Made by a program: the position numbers and the translations under genes. This document shows, one piece after another, positions 34,618-44,394 of a stretch of DNA of 64,000 nt (position 1 is the first letter of the stretch; every line of letters starts with the position of its first letter). The notes beneath the pieces are model-generated. The model had not been told where the DNA came from, searched no databases, and saw nothing but the letters and a program-made list of their open reading frames with translations. This DNA is from Elusimicrobiota bacterium (GTDB lineage: Bacteria > Elusimicrobiota > Elusimicrobia > FEN-1173), in the NCBI GenBank assembly GCA_016714745.1, contig JADKCG010000011.1, positions 1 to 64,000 of the forward strand. The letters run 5' to 3'.

Positions 34618-35480
34618 TTCGTCGATCCGTCCTTTCCATCAGAGGAAACCGCGAGATACGCCTCGGCCGCCCGCCGGGCCAACCCGCGCACGCGACCGAT
34701 GTAGGTCACTCGTTCCGTGACCGAGATCGCCCCCCGCGCGTCCAACAAATTAAAAAGGTGGGAACATTTCATCACCGCGTCGTATCCGGGCAACACCAAT
34801 CCCCGTTCCACCAAGCGTTTGGCTTCGCCTTCCCAATCATTGAAATGGCGCCGGAGCATGTCCACATCGGCCTCTTCAAAATTGTACCGGGAAAACTGTT
34901 TCTCATCTTCCAAATGCACCTGCCCGTAAGTGATGTCGTGGGTCCAGTGAACATCAAACACGCTGTTTTTTTTCTGGGAATACATGGCGAGCCGTTCGAG
35001 GCCGTAGGTGATCTCAACGGAAATGGGCGCGAGGGGGATTCCGCCCACCTGCTGGAAATAGGTAAACTGAGTGATCTCCATGCCGTCCAACCAGACTTCC
35101 CAGCCGAGCCCCCACGCGCCCAAAGTCGGCGATTCCCAATCGTCTTCAACGAAGCGGATGTCGTGACGTTTGGGATCAATGCCGATGGTTTTAAGCGAGG
35201 CCAGGTAGAGGTTTTGAATGTCAGCGGGCGCCGGCTTCATCAACACTTGGTATTGATAATAGTGTTGCAGGCGGTTGGGGTTTTCCCCATAACGTCCGTC
35301 CGTCGGGCGTCGCGACGGTTCCACGTAGGCCACAGACCAAGGCGTGGGACCGAGACAACGGAGGAAGGTCGCCGGATTAAACGTTCCGGCGCCTTTTTCC
35401 GTGTCGTAGGGTTGCCACAACAGGCACCCCTGTTTGGCCCAAAATTTGTGTAACGCGAGAATGATTTCTTGAAACGTCAT
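34614..35480 (-). CDS. glyQ: Glycyl-tRNA synthetase alpha subunit
   Basis: 288 residues. Catalytic subunit of the heterotetrameric enzyme: forms glycyl-adenylate and charges tRNA-Gly. Highly conserved stretches such as FWAKQGCLLWQPYDTEKGAG, YVEPSRRPTDGRYGENPNRL, VEDDWESPTLGAWGLGWEVW and QVGGIPLAPISVEITYGLER. Overlaps recO (upstream) and glyS (downstream) by four bases each. Confidence 0.98.
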   Translation of the reverse strand: MTFQEIILALHKFWAKQGCLLWQPYDTEKGAGTFNPATFLRCLGPTPWSVAYVEPSRRPTDGRYGENPNRLQHYYQYQVLMKPAPADIQNLYLASLKTIGIDPKRHDIRFVEDDWESPTLGAWGLGWEVWLDGMEITQFTYFQQVGGIPLAPISVEITYGLERLAMYSQKKNSVFDVHWTHDITYGQVHLEDEKQFSRYNFEEADVDMLRRHFNDWEGEAKRLVERGLVLPGYDAVMKCSHLFNLLDARGAISVTERVTYIGRVRGLARRAAEAYLAVSSDGKDGSTK

Positions 35481-36121
35481 CGTGATTGTGAAAACCCCAA
35501 ACGGTTTTTGTTGAAAAACAGGTCCAGAGCGCGCCCGTGAACCAACGTCCGCAAGGGCCGGGTCAGGAGCGGCGAAAGAAATTGTATCACTTGCCGTTCC
35601 ACAGCGGAGGCATTCGTCTCATGGAGCGGACATTCAAAATCCCACTCATCCAAACGGTCCGCGTTCAGGCCTGGCATCGGCCCGTATCCGGCGAGCCGAG
35701 CAAACTGGGTCAAAAACGCCGCGCGCACGGTGGCCGTTTCATACCGTTCCAACCCGGCCAGGGCCCGCGCCAGAAGGTCAAATTTTTCGGGACTGGCCTG
35801 CAGAAGCGGGGTTAACCGGTCCGTCCACTCGCAAAAAAACAGGGCAGACGTGAGACGGATCCACTGGCCCCGCAGAGAGGGATGCCCATCCACCACGGCC
35901 CCGCCCGTGACCCGTCCGCCCACCGCCCCCTCGGGAAGCCACAAGCGAAACCGCGCCCAAACGGCCGGTTCCGTAGCGGCGGCCAATCGGGCCCCCGGCC
36001 GCAGGGCACCGGTCGCCCGGGCGAAGAGGCGCCCCCGTTCCCGGGTGAACAAAGTCAGCCGTTTGTCCCGTTCCGACACCGACTGGGTGGAAAGGACCAC
36101 GGCGTCCACGTTGGTGTGCAC
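35477..36121 (-). CDS. recO: DNA repair protein RecO
   Basis: 214 residues. N-terminal OB fold (VDAVVLSTQSVSERDKRLTL, RLFARATGALRPG) and a helical C-terminal domain; the zinc-binding cysteines of many RecO proteins are not evident. RecO helps load RecA on SSB-coated DNA with RecR. The start is GTG at 36121; the stop overlaps glyQ. Confidence 0.85.
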   Translation of the reverse strand: MHTNVDAVVLSTQSVSERDKRLTLFTRERGRLFARATGALRPGARLAAATEPAVWARFRLWLPEGAVGGRVTGGAVVDGHPSLRGQWIRLTSALFFCEWTDRLTPLLQASPEKFDLLARALAGLERYETATVRAAFLTQFARLAGYGPMPGLNADRLDEWDFECPLHETNASAVERQVIQFLSPLLTRPLRTLVHGRALDLFFNKNRLGFSQSR

Positions 36122-36125
36122 AAAA

Positions 36126-37508
36126 TCAGCGGGTCAACCACCCCAGCGACAAGGCCAGGGTGGCGAGGGACAGATAAGCCGTGACGCTCATAAGATCGGT
36201 CATGGTGCTGACCAAGGGCCCCACAGCCACGGCGGGATCCATGCGGAACCGGGTCAACAGAAAAGGCTGAAGAGCGCCCAAAGTGGACGCCACCGTCATG
36301 GACAAAAGAACCGCCGTCGCCACCAACACCGGAAACGCCCAACCGAAACGGACCCAATAGATGGCCGCCGTGATTAACCCGACGAACACCCCGTACCCCG
36401 CCCCCATGTAAACCCCGGCCAAAAATTCTCTGGCGGTGACCCGACGCCAATCTTTTAACACCAAGTGCCCCGTGGCCAGCCCCCGCACGCAGAGGGTGGA
36501 CGATTGGGTTCCCACGTTTCCCCCCATGGCGGCGATGAGCGGCATAAAGCTGGCCAAAGCCACCGCCTGGGCCAAGGTGGCCTCGAACCGATGCACGATG
36601 GCCCCCACCACCACTTCCGCCACGCAGGTGGTCACCAGCCACGGCATGCGCAACCGCGCCACCCGGCCGGCGGAGGCTTCCTCCAACTCTTCGGCCGTGG
36701 TGCCGGCCATTTTGGCGATGTCCTCGGTGGCTTCTTGGCTGATGACGTGCAAAATGTCGTCGACAGTCAAAACGCCCAACAGCCGGTTATCTTGGTCCAC
36801 CACCGGGGCGGCCAACAGCTTGTATTTGGAAAAAACCTTGGCCGCCTCTTCCTGGTCCAGGTCCGCCCGCACTTTGATCAATTGGACAGGCCCCATGATG
36901 TTGGACAGCCGCATGTCCCGAGGCGCGGCGATCAGCGCCCGCGGGGTCAATACGCCCATGAGCCGGCCCTGCTCATCGGTCACGTACAACATGTGCAGTT
37001 CGCTCATCCGGTGCAGGCGGCTGGCCACGCGCACCTGGTCGAGAGCCTGTTGAGCGGTCATCTTCGGCCCCAGGAACAACACGTCCGTGTGCATCAGAGC
37101 CCCGGCGGTGTTGGGCGGAAACGCCCAATCGCGCTCGGGACGGGTCGACTGGGCCCGGCGGACAATGTTCACCATTCGCCGCACGGTCCGATCGGGCAAA
37201 CGGTGGAACAGAGACGAAGCGGCGCTGGGCCCCACCTCTTCCAACACTGGGCCCAAGGCGCCCCACTCCAGCGCCGTCAACAAATGCGCTTGTTGGGCCA
37301 CGTCCAACTCTTCAAAAAGTTCGGACGCCCGGACGATGGGCAACAATTTAAACAACACGATCCGCTCGAAGGGAGCGAACCGTTCCCACCCCTCGGCGAG
37401 GTCGGCGGGATTGATTTCCAGAAGATCTTGTTTGAGCTCCTTGTATTCTTTTTTCAATAGGAGCTGTTTGATTTCCGGAACAAACAAAGCAGACGGATGG
37501 AGGGGCAT
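36126..37508 (-). CDS. mgtE: Magnesium transporter MgtE
   Basis: 460 residues. Architecture: N-terminal superhelical MgtE_N domain (about 1-130), two CBS domains (about 137-255) that sense cytosolic Mg2+, a plug helix, and five membrane helices with the selectivity stretch MGGNVGTQSSTL. Begins MPLHPSALFVPEIKQLLLKK. Follows two CNNM/CorC-type genes, so the locus is devoted to divalent cation balance. Two bp separate it from the preceding gene. Confidence 0.95.
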   Translation of the reverse strand: MPLHPSALFVPEIKQLLLKKEYKELKQDLLEINPADLAEGWERFAPFERIVLFKLLPIVRASELFEELDVAQQAHLLTALEWGALGPVLEEVGPSAASSLFHRLPDRTVRRMVNIVRRAQSTRPERDWAFPPNTAGALMHTDVLFLGPKMTAQQALDQVRVASRLHRMSELHMLYVTDEQGRLMGVLTPRALIAAPRDMRLSNIMGPVQLIKVRADLDQEEAAKVFSKYKLLAAPVVDQDNRLLGVLTVDDILHVISQEATEDIAKMAGTTAEELEEASAGRVARLRMPWLVTTCVAEVVVGAIVHRFEATLAQAVALASFMPLIAAMGGNVGTQSSTLCVRGLATGHLVLKDWRRVTAREFLAGVYMGAGYGVFVGLITAAIYWVRFGWAFPVLVATAVLLSMTVASTLGALQPFLLTRFRMDPAVAVGPLVSTMTDLMSVTAYLSLATLALSLGWLTR

Positions 37509-37510
37509 GG

Positions 37511-38506
37511 TTAAAAGTACCTGGGCTCCTGAGCGATGTCTCCGACAATGGCTTCCAACGTGTCTTGGAGGGTGACGAGCCCCACCACCTTTCCGGAGCG
37601 ATCGACCACCAGGGACATGTGGTGATGGCCTTCGCGAAATTCCCGCAACAGCCGCGCCACCGGCGCCTCCGGCGAAACTCGAGGCAGGGGCCGCACCAAA
37701 TCTTCCAGGGCGATCAAGGGTCCGCTCCGTCGTTGGGCCAACAGGTCCTTAGAGTAAACCATTCCTTCGATGCCGTCAACCGACCCCCGATGCACCGGAA
37801 GGCGTGAATACCCCGAAGACAAAATGCGGTGGATCACCCCGTCCACGCCAAGACGCATGTCGACCGACGCGATTTCCGCCCGCGGGACCATGATGGCCGA
37901 CACGGGCGTTTGGGCGAACCCCACCACGTTTTTCAACATCCGCCTCAGGGGAAACCCCAGGGGCGCGTTGTCCAAGAGGGCCCGAATGACGTTTTGGTCC
38001 CACTGGGCCCGTTCGGTTCGCACCGTGCGGGAAAGCCACGACAGCAAGGTTCCCACCCGATCCGTGACCCCCTGCATCAGCGGGCCGAACGTCCGGGTGA
38101 ACCCCCGGATCAAAGGAGCCAGGGCCAAAGCCAACGGTTCCGGATAGGCCCGGGCCACCACCTTGGGCGCCACTTCGCAAAACAGAATGACCACCGCCCC
38201 CCCGACCACGGGAAAAATCACTCTCCCCCACCGGAAAGGGAGGTGAAACACTTCCACCGCGTCCAACGCCATCGACACCGAGAGTACCGCCAATCCCGCA
38301 TTAACCAAATTGTTTAGGAGCAGAAGGACCGCCAGGGCCCGGTCAGGGTCTTGTTGCCAAAAATCCAATCGGCCGGGCCGCGCCCGGGACAGGCGCGACA
38401 GTTGCAGGCGCGAAAGGCTCATAAAGGCCGTCTCCGCCAAGGAAAGGGAAGCGCTGAACCCCAACAACAGTAGGACGGCGACGCTTTTAAGAAAAAAGAT
38501 CGTCAC
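37511..38506 (-). CDS. CNNM/CorC-type membrane protein with paired CBS domains (copy 2)
   Basis: 331 residues from the GTG at 38506, which overlaps the previous gene's stop (GTGA). The ORF is open further upstream, but that part is the neighbour read out of frame. DUF21/CNNM transmembrane domain: TIFFLKSVAVLLLLGFSAS, ETAFMSLSRLQL, LNNLVNAGLAVLSV, CEVAPKVVARAYPE. It is followed by MVPRAEIASVDM, two CBS domains and the end LVTLQDTLEAIVGDI. No obvious CorC_HlyC C-terminal domain. Likely a Mg2+/metal efflux or regulatory protein. Confidence 0.85.
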   Translation of the reverse strand: MTIFFLKSVAVLLLLGFSASLSLAETAFMSLSRLQLSRLSRARPGRLDFWQQDPDRALAVLLLLNNLVNAGLAVLSVSMALDAVEVFHLPFRWGRVIFPVVGGAVVILFCEVAPKVVARAYPEPLALALAPLIRGFTRTFGPLMQGVTDRVGTLLSWLSRTVRTERAQWDQNVIRALLDNAPLGFPLRRMLKNVVGFAQTPVSAIMVPRAEIASVDMRLGVDGVIHRILSSGYSRLPVHRGSVDGIEGMVYSKDLLAQRRSGPLIALEDLVRPLPRVSPEAPVARLLREFREGHHHMSLVVDRSGKVVGLVTLQDTLEAIVGDIAQEPRYF

Positions 38507-39528
38507 GGGACCGCCTCCTCCCGATCGTACTCGTCCAAAATTTCTCCCACCAATTCTTCCAGCACATCTTCCAATGTCAGGAACCCCGTGACCTCGCCGC
38601 CGGCTTCGCCGACCAGAACAAGGCCGTCTCCTTCCCGCCGAAAATCCTCCAAGAGCGCCAAAGCCGTGGAGAGGGGCGCCACCCGGCGGAGCGGCCGCAC
38701 CAACATCGGAATCGGGGGAACCCGACCCGACCGCGCGACCGCCAAAAAGTCCATGATGTTCAAGTATCCAACGTATTGCCCACCCCGGGTCACGGGCACG
38801 CGGGTCCGACCCGTTTCCACCAAGAGGTCCACGAACAACTCCCCGCCGTTGGGTCGGTCCACGATTTCCAGGGCCAAAGAATCGATTCGGCCAATGGGTT
38901 GAGCCACCTCCCGGGCCGTCCGGTGCGCCAGGGCCAGGGCCCGCCGAAACATCTCGCCGGAATCTTCCGGCAGGTGCCCGGCGGCTTCCGATTCCGTCAC
39001 CGCATGTTTCAGCTCTTCTAGGCTCACCACGGTGAGGGGGTTCACCGGCGCCCGATGCAGTCCCGGAGCAAAGCGCTCGATGGCCCAGCCCAGGGGCCCC
39101 CACACCCAAAAGAGAGCCCGGGTAAACACCGCGAACATCGGCAGAGTGGCCGCCGCCACCCGTTCGCGGTAGGTGCGGCCAATGATTTTTGGAAGAATTT
39201 CCCCGAATAGGAGGAGGGCCGCCGTGACCAGGACCCAAACCGTCCAGCTCACCGTGGTTTCAGAAAACACATCGTTCAGAGGCACCGCCAGGACCGCCGC
39301 AAAACTGGAAAATCCGATGCTGACCAGATTGTTCCCCACCATGAGAGACGACAGGAGGCGGTGGGGTTTGGCCAACCATTCTTGGAAAAGCGGGGCCAAT
39401 TGGGGAGACAAGACAACGATTTTTTTCATCCGCAGAGCGGACAAGGCCGTAATCGCGGATTCCACTAAGGCAAACGCGGCGGAGAGGCCCAGTAAAAGGA
39501 AGAGGGCCGACACCGAAAGAAAAATCAT
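38503..39528 (-). CDS. CNNM/CorC-type membrane protein with paired CBS domains (copy 1)
   Basis: 341 residues from ATG 39528 (a TTG at 39546 is possible). DUF21/CNNM membrane region: FLLLGLSAAFALVESAIT, VGNNLVSIGFSSF, FGEILPKIIGRTYRE; then a CBS pair ending in GFLTLEDVLEELVGEILDEYD. Tandem with a second copy and mgtE. The two copies differ clearly in sequence, suggesting an old duplication or a heteromeric pair. Confidence 0.87.
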   Translation of the reverse strand: MIFLSVSALFLLLGLSAAFALVESAITALSALRMKKIVVLSPQLAPLFQEWLAKPHRLLSSLMVGNNLVSIGFSSFAAVLAVPLNDVFSETTVSWTVWVLVTAALLLFGEILPKIIGRTYRERVAAATLPMFAVFTRALFWVWGPLGWAIERFAPGLHRAPVNPLTVVSLEELKHAVTESEAAGHLPEDSGEMFRRALALAHRTAREVAQPIGRIDSLALEIVDRPNGGELFVDLLVETGRTRVPVTRGGQYVGYLNIMDFLAVARSGRVPPIPMLVRPLRRVAPLSTALALLEDFRREGDGLVLVGEAGGEVTGFLTLEDVLEELVGEILDEYDREEAVP

Positions 39529-39535
39529 TCCGGAC

Positions 39536-40021
39536 TCACCGAACAAGACCCCTCTCCTTGGCCATTCGTTTCACGATCGACTGGACAATGGGTTCTTGAA
39601 CCGCCCACATGCGGGCCCGGGGGCCGGGCGCGTAATCGGTGTGACCCAACAAATGGAGCGTGCCGTGGACCGACAGGCGAACAAGTTCTTCGTCGATAGT
39701 CGCCCCAAACCGCCGGGCGTTCGCCCGGGCCTGGTCCACAGCAATATACAAATCACCGAAGGGGGCCGGTTCGGCGGACTTCAGAGGAAAACGGCCAGCG
39801 GCGCTGACAGGCCCGTGGCGAAACGCGATGACGTCTGTATAGCGATTGACCTGTCGAAAGCGGCGGTTCATTTTTCGCAGGGGGTCCCGGGCGGTCCAGA
39901 TCACGTTCAATTCTCCCGCGGGCAGGGAGGGGGCGGTGGCCAAGGCCAACCGAATGGCCCGGCGGGCCCAGGGTTCGGCCCGGGGAGCGGCCCCGCGGTG
40001 AACGGAAAAAGAAACAATCAC
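39536..40021 (-). CDS. ybeY: Endoribonuclease YbeY
   Basis: 161 residues. Involved in 16S rRNA 3' processing and ribosome quality control. The metal motif reads HGTLHLLGHTDY: the first two histidines of H-x3-H-x5-H are kept, but the third ligand position holds Asp, with an extra His two residues earlier. The preceding ELNVIWTARDPLRKMNRRFR and VNRYTDVIAFRH are typical. Located between a PgpH-like gene and the CNNM genes, the usual phoH-pgpH-ybeY neighbourhood. Confidence 0.93.
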   Translation of the reverse strand: MIVSFSVHRGAAPRAEPWARRAIRLALATAPSLPAGELNVIWTARDPLRKMNRRFRQVNRYTDVIAFRHGPVSAAGRFPLKSAEPAPFGDLYIAVDQARANARRFGATIDEELVRLSVHGTLHLLGHTDYAPGPRARMWAVQEPIVQSIVKRMAKERGLVR

Positions 40022-41532
40022 GACGGACGGGGCGGTCGGTGTTCCACGTCAGTTTCTTGGCTGGTGGGGTAATGCAGGCGGGTGTGGTAGATGCCCACCA
40101 AGGTGTTCACAAAAGCGTCTTTGACCTGGGAGACTTCGGCCAGAGTCAGGGGAACCTCCTCGAACTGGCCGTCTAATATTTTAGAGTCCACGATGCGGCT
40201 CACATGGTCCACCAGCCGTTGGTGGCTGGGGTTTTCAAGCGTGCGGGCCGAGGCTTCCACGGAGTCCGCCAGCATGACAATGGCCGTCTCCTTACTGTGA
40301 GGCTTGGGGCCGGGGTAACGGTAGAGGTCCTCATCAACGGACTCTTCCGCTCCCGTTTGCTCAATGGCCCGCCGGTAAAAATATTCCACCCGGCAGGTGC
40401 CGTGATGCATCAGGATGAACTCGGTGATGAGCCGGTCCAAATTGTGCCGCTGAGCCAGAGCCAGACCGTCTTTTACATGGGACTGGATCACGATCCGGGA
40501 CATGTTGGGAGGCAAAAGTTCGTGGGGATTGCCGATGGCGCCCTGATTTTCAACGAAATATTCCGGTTTCACCAGTTTGCCGATATCGTGGAAGTAGGCC
40601 CCCACGCGGCACAAGAGCGCGTTGGCGCCGATCCGTTCCGCGGCGGCCTGGGCGAGCGAGGCGGTGATCAACGAATGATGGTAGGTCCCGGGCGCCTCCA
40701 AACTCATTTCTTTTAAGAGCGGGTGGTTCACGTCGGAAAGTTCCAAGAGACGAATGTTGGAAAGCCGGGAAAAACAAATCTCAAGAAGCGGGAGAAGGGC
40801 CAACACGAGCAGAACCGAAAAAACAGCGCCGCCCCCCACCCATTTCAGGGCGGAGAGACATTGTTCCAAAGGCCACCGTTCCATCAACGCCAGCATGACC
40901 ACCGCCGCGCCCCCTCCGGCCGCCACCCACAGTCCGGCCATGGTCACGTCGCGCCGCGTTCTCACATGAAGGGATCGGGCCACTCCCGCCATACCCCCAA
41001 AACACACCACCAACGCCCCTTCCAGTGAAAACGAGTTGAGGATCCCGAAAAGCAGGGCGAGCACCAACGTCAACACGACCCCCACCCGGGGATGGAGCAG
41101 GACCGTCACGAGAATGCTCACCGCCGACAACGGCATCCCGTAGGGCACCAGCCCCCCGGTATGGAACCAGAGGTTCATGCCCAAAACCGCCGCGACCACA
41201 AGCACGCCCACCAGGGCAATGGCATCGTCGTCATGGACAAGCTCCGGATGGTCGTGATGGATGAACAACCGAAACAACCCCACCAACCCGGTGGTCAAAA
41301 TCGCCACCGAAATCAAAGCGCCCCAGCCGGGCCCCAACTCCAAAAACAACACGGCCGTGAGCATCCCCCACACCCCCGCCCCCACCACCCAGGTGGGCAC
41401 GTGCACTTCCCGGTGAAAGAAAACGGACGACCGCGGTCCCGGCAGGGGCCCGCTTCTTTCCGTCCACCGAAGCAGACGGATCAACAGCGGCCTGAGGGTA
41501 TGACTCACATATTGTTTAAATCGGCTTGGCAT
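40018..41532 (-). CDS. 7TM-HD phosphohydrolase, PgpH-like (probable c-di-AMP phosphodiesterase)
   Basis: 504 residues: about seven membrane helices (60-270) and a cytoplasmic HD domain. The HD metal residues are visible as EAPGTYHHSLI, GAYFHDIGKLVKPEYFVE, MHHGTCRVEYFY and VMLADSVEASART. The large extracellular N-terminal domain of Listeria PgpH is missing, so this is a shortened form. Such enzymes cleave c-di-AMP, although no cyclase is in the window. Start overlaps the phoH stop (TAATG). Confidence 0.85.
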   Translation of the reverse strand: MPSRFKQYVSHTLRPLLIRLLRWTERSGPLPGPRSSVFFHREVHVPTWVVGAGVWGMLTAVLFLELGPGWGALISVAILTTGLVGLFRLFIHHDHPELVHDDDAIALVGVLVVAAVLGMNLWFHTGGLVPYGMPLSAVSILVTVLLHPRVGVVLTLVLALLFGILNSFSLEGALVVCFGGMAGVARSLHVRTRRDVTMAGLWVAAGGGAAVVMLALMERWPLEQCLSALKWVGGGAVFSVLLVLALLPLLEICFSRLSNIRLLELSDVNHPLLKEMSLEAPGTYHHSLITASLAQAAAERIGANALLCRVGAYFHDIGKLVKPEYFVENQGAIGNPHELLPPNMSRIVIQSHVKDGLALAQRHNLDRLITEFILMHHGTCRVEYFYRRAIEQTGAEESVDEDLYRYPGPKPHSKETAIVMLADSVEASARTLENPSHQRLVDHVSRIVDSKILDGQFEEVPLTLAEVSQVKDAFVNTLVGIYHTRLHYPTSQETDVEHRPPRPS

Positions 41533-42509
41533 TATATTTCCTTTCGGCGTTCGCCCCAGGCGTCGTAGGCCTTGAGCACCCGCTGAACCAACGGATGGCG
41601 GACCACATCCACATCGGTGAACCGGACAAAAGAAATATCGCTCACGTCGCGCAACACCTCTTGAATCAGGACCAGGCCCGAACGGGTCTTGGTTTCCAAA
41701 TCGATTTGGGTCACGTCCCCGGTGATCACCATGCGGGACCCGTTGCCCATGCGGGTGAGGAACATCTTCATTTGTTCGGGCGTGGTGTTTTGGGCCTCGT
41801 CGAGGATGGCAAACGCTTCGTCCAAGGTGCGTCCCCGCATGTAGGCCAAGGGGACGATCTCAATGACCTCTTCATCCCGCATGGTGCGAAACCGGTCAGC
41901 GCCCACCATGCTGTGAAAAGCGTCGTACAGGGGTTTTAAATAGGGATGGACTTTCTCATAGAAATCGCCGGGCAGGAACCCCAACTTTTCCCCCGCTTCC
42001 ACGACAGGACGGGTCAAAACGATGCGGGACACCAGCCCCCGTTCCAAAGCCGCCACGGCACAGGCCACCGCCAGAAACGTTTTTCCGGTTCCCGCCGGGC
42101 CGATCCCGAACACCATTTCTTTTTCCTGAATGGCCTTGACGTAGGTTTTTTGGGTCGCGGATCGCGGGCGAATGGGCTGGCCCGTGACGGACACCACAAT
42201 CGCGTCTTGAGACGACGCGGCGTGCGAAATTCCAGGAACGGGAACTTCCACCGGGTCCGCCCCCGCGCCTTTCCGTCGGGAAAGAACGGCGGATTTCTTC
42301 ATTTCTCCCAGCGTGGCGATGGCCTGTTCCACGGGTTTTGGTTTTCCCCGCACCGCCAAGGTCACCCCCCCCTCGTTGATCCTGTCCGAGGGCCGAACAA
42401 ACACCTGCACCCCAAACCGCCGTTCAATCTCTTTAATGTTCCTGTCGTGAGGGCCAAAAAGAAGCACCGCTTCCTCTTGATCCGATAAGGCCACTCGGCG
42501 AGTTACCAT
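41532..42509 (-). CDS. phoH: PhoH-family ATPase (PhoH/YbeZ)
   Basis: 325 residues. An N-terminal KH-like domain (IKEIERRFGVQVFVR) precedes the PhoH ATPase domain with Walker A GIGPAGTGKT (136-145) and Walker B FAILDEAQNTT. Probable RNA helicase partner of YbeY, encoded two genes downstream. Seven bases separate it from the end of aspS. Confidence 0.95.
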   Translation of the reverse strand: MVTRRVALSDQEEAVLLFGPHDRNIKEIERRFGVQVFVRPSDRINEGGVTLAVRGKPKPVEQAIATLGEMKKSAVLSRRKGAGADPVEVPVPGISHAASSQDAIVVSVTGQPIRPRSATQKTYVKAIQEKEMVFGIGPAGTGKTFLAVACAVAALERGLVSRIVLTRPVVEAGEKLGFLPGDFYEKVHPYLKPLYDAFHSMVGADRFRTMRDEEVIEIVPLAYMRGRTLDEAFAILDEAQNTTPEQMKMFLTRMGNGSRMVITGDVTQIDLETKTRSGLVLIQEVLRDVSDISFVRFTDVDVVRHPLVQRVLKAYDAWGERRKEI

Positions 42510-42516
42510 AAAAGGG

Positions 42517-42790
42517 TCATTTCAGCGGAGGGATAATTTTCAAGGCCAATTCTTTCTGAAGTTGGGCTTCGTCCACCAACGATGGGGCGCCGCTCATAGG
42601 GTCGGCGCCCTTTTGGGTTTTGGGGAACGCGATCACGTCGCGGATGGACTCTTCGCCGGCCAACAGAGCCACCAGGCGGTCGAGACCCAAGGCCAGCCCC
42701 CCGTGGGGCGGGGCGCCATAATCCAGGGCGTCCAACAAAAATCCGAATTTGGCCCGGGCCGATTCAGGAGAAATACCCAAAATCTCAAAA
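42517..42790 (-). CDS. aspS: Aspartyl-tRNA synthetase, C-terminal part (frameshifted)
   Basis: Encodes EILGISPESARAKFGFLLDA, then LDYGAPPHGGLALGLDRLVALL, the class II motif 3 region of AspRS, and ends PPLK. It is out of frame with the main body; one extra A in the A4 run at 42787-42790 joins QSKI to FEILGIS. Confidence 0.93.
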
Positions 42791-44300
42791 TCTTCGACTG
42801 AAGCGCCGTTTGGTGGATCCGTAAACTCCCGCCGCCGATTTCTGATCCGTTCAACACAATGTCGTACGCTCGGGAACGGAGCGCGGTCAATGGGCGGTCG
42901 CTCCCCCCCTCTTTCAGTGCCTTCTCATCCGCCAAGGTCGGCCGGGTGAACGGATGATGGACCGCGTTCCATTTTTTATCTTCCGCGCTGTATTCAAACA
43001 GCGGAAAATCCACCACCCATAGAAATTTAAAAACCCCTTCCGTCTTAGTCCATCCCGCCCGTTTTGCCAGTTCGAGCCGAAGGGGGCCAAGATAAGCGGC
43101 CACGTCCAGGGCAGGCCCCGCGCCGAAGAACACGATGTCGCCGGGTTTGGCCCCGACGGTCTTGGGCAATTCGGCCAATTCCGCGGGGCTCATGAATTTG
43201 GCGATGGACGATTCAGCCCCTTGCTCCGTCATCTTGAGCCAAGCCAATCCCTTTGCCCCAAAAGTTTTCACCCATTCCGTTAGTTTATCGATCTCTGTTC
43301 GGGATAACGCGGCGCCGCCGGGATAGCACAGCGCCCGAACAACGCCTCCGACCGCCAAGGTTTTCGCGAACACTTGGAACCCTGTTTTGGCGAACACCGA
43401 AGAGACGTCCTGAATTTCCATCCCAAACCGCAGATCGGGCTTGTCCGACCCGAACCGGGCCATGGCTTCGTCATAAGAGAGCCGCGGGAACGGCGTCTCG
43501 ATGTCTTTTCCCAGAGCGGCCTTGAAAACGTTTTTGAGGAGCCCCTCCACCAAACCCAAAACATCTTCTTCGTCGATGAACGACATTTCCATGTCAATCT
43601 GGGTAAATTCCGGCTGGCGGTCGGCGCGAAGGTCCTCGTCACGAAAACACCGGGCGATCTGATAGTAGCGGTCAAACCCCGCCACCATAAAAAGTTGCTT
43701 GAACAGCTGAGGCGATTGAGGAAGAGCGTAAAAGTTCCCCGGCGACAGCCGCGACGGCACGAGAAAGTCCCGAGCGCCTTCAGGAGTGGATTTGGTCAAA
43801 AACGGTGTTTCCAGTTCCAAGAACCCCTGTTCAGCCAAGAAATTCCGCACGGTTTGCGTCACCCGATGACGAAGAATCAGATTTTTCTGGAGCGGCGGTC
43901 GGCGCAAATCCAAGTATCGATATTGAAGACGAACGTCTTCGCTGGCGTTGGAGTGCTCCGAAATTTCAAAGGGTGGCGTTTTGCTGTGATTAAGAACTTC
44001 CAGAGACTCCACCCACACTTCCACGGCGCCCGTCGGCAAGTTCGGGTTTTCGGTACCCGCCGGACGGGGTTTCACCTCGCCAAAAATTTCGATCACGAAT
44101 TCTCCGCGAAGGGCTTCCCCCTGGGCAAACACCTCTTTGCGGTCCGGATGGAACACGAGCTGGACCAAACCTTCCCGATCCCGAAGATCCACAAAGATCA
44201 CTCCCCCGTGATCCCGACGGTTATGGACCCACCCCGACAAAACAATCTTTTTTCCCACATGTTCCGGCCGAACAAAACCGCAATAAACAGTACGCTTCAA
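42787..44300 (-). CDS. aspS: Aspartyl-tRNA synthetase, main part
   Basis: Charges tRNA-Asp (or tRNA-Asp and tRNA-Asn, if non-discriminating). OB-fold anticodon-binding domain (GKKIVLSGWVHNRRDHGGV), class II motif 2 region (QIARCFRDEDLRADRQPEFTQ) and the bacterial GAD insertion (about 290-420). TTG at 44300 is preferred: AGGGGGA lies 7 bases before it, whereas the ATG at 44327 lies inside a repeat. The ORF as read loses frame at 42787 and runs to 42633. Joined length about 594 residues, as expected. Confidence 0.96.
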
Positions 44301-44314
44301 ATGAAAGTCCCCCT

Positions 44315-44394
44315 GTCGTTGCCCCATTCATGGGGCGACGTTGACGCAACTCGTTGAGATTCAAAAAAATTCGCCCGATAAATCGGGCAACGAC
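44315..44394. repeat. Palindromic repeat family A (MITE-like), copy 2
   Basis: Ends GTCGTTGCCC and GGGCAACGAC form perfect 10-bp terminal inverted repeats. Internal hairpins are CCCCA-TTCA-TGGGG and CCCGAT-AA-ATCGGG. Lies between hisS and aspS and abuts the hisS TAG stop, just as copy 1 abuts the TAG of surE. Confidence 0.75.

Noticed and set aside
38507..39238. N-terminal extension that would fuse a long Gly/Arg-rich stretch to the second CNNM gene
   Set aside because: It overlaps the first CNNM gene in another frame; the GTG at 38506 gives a normal membrane N-terminus and a GTGA overlap.
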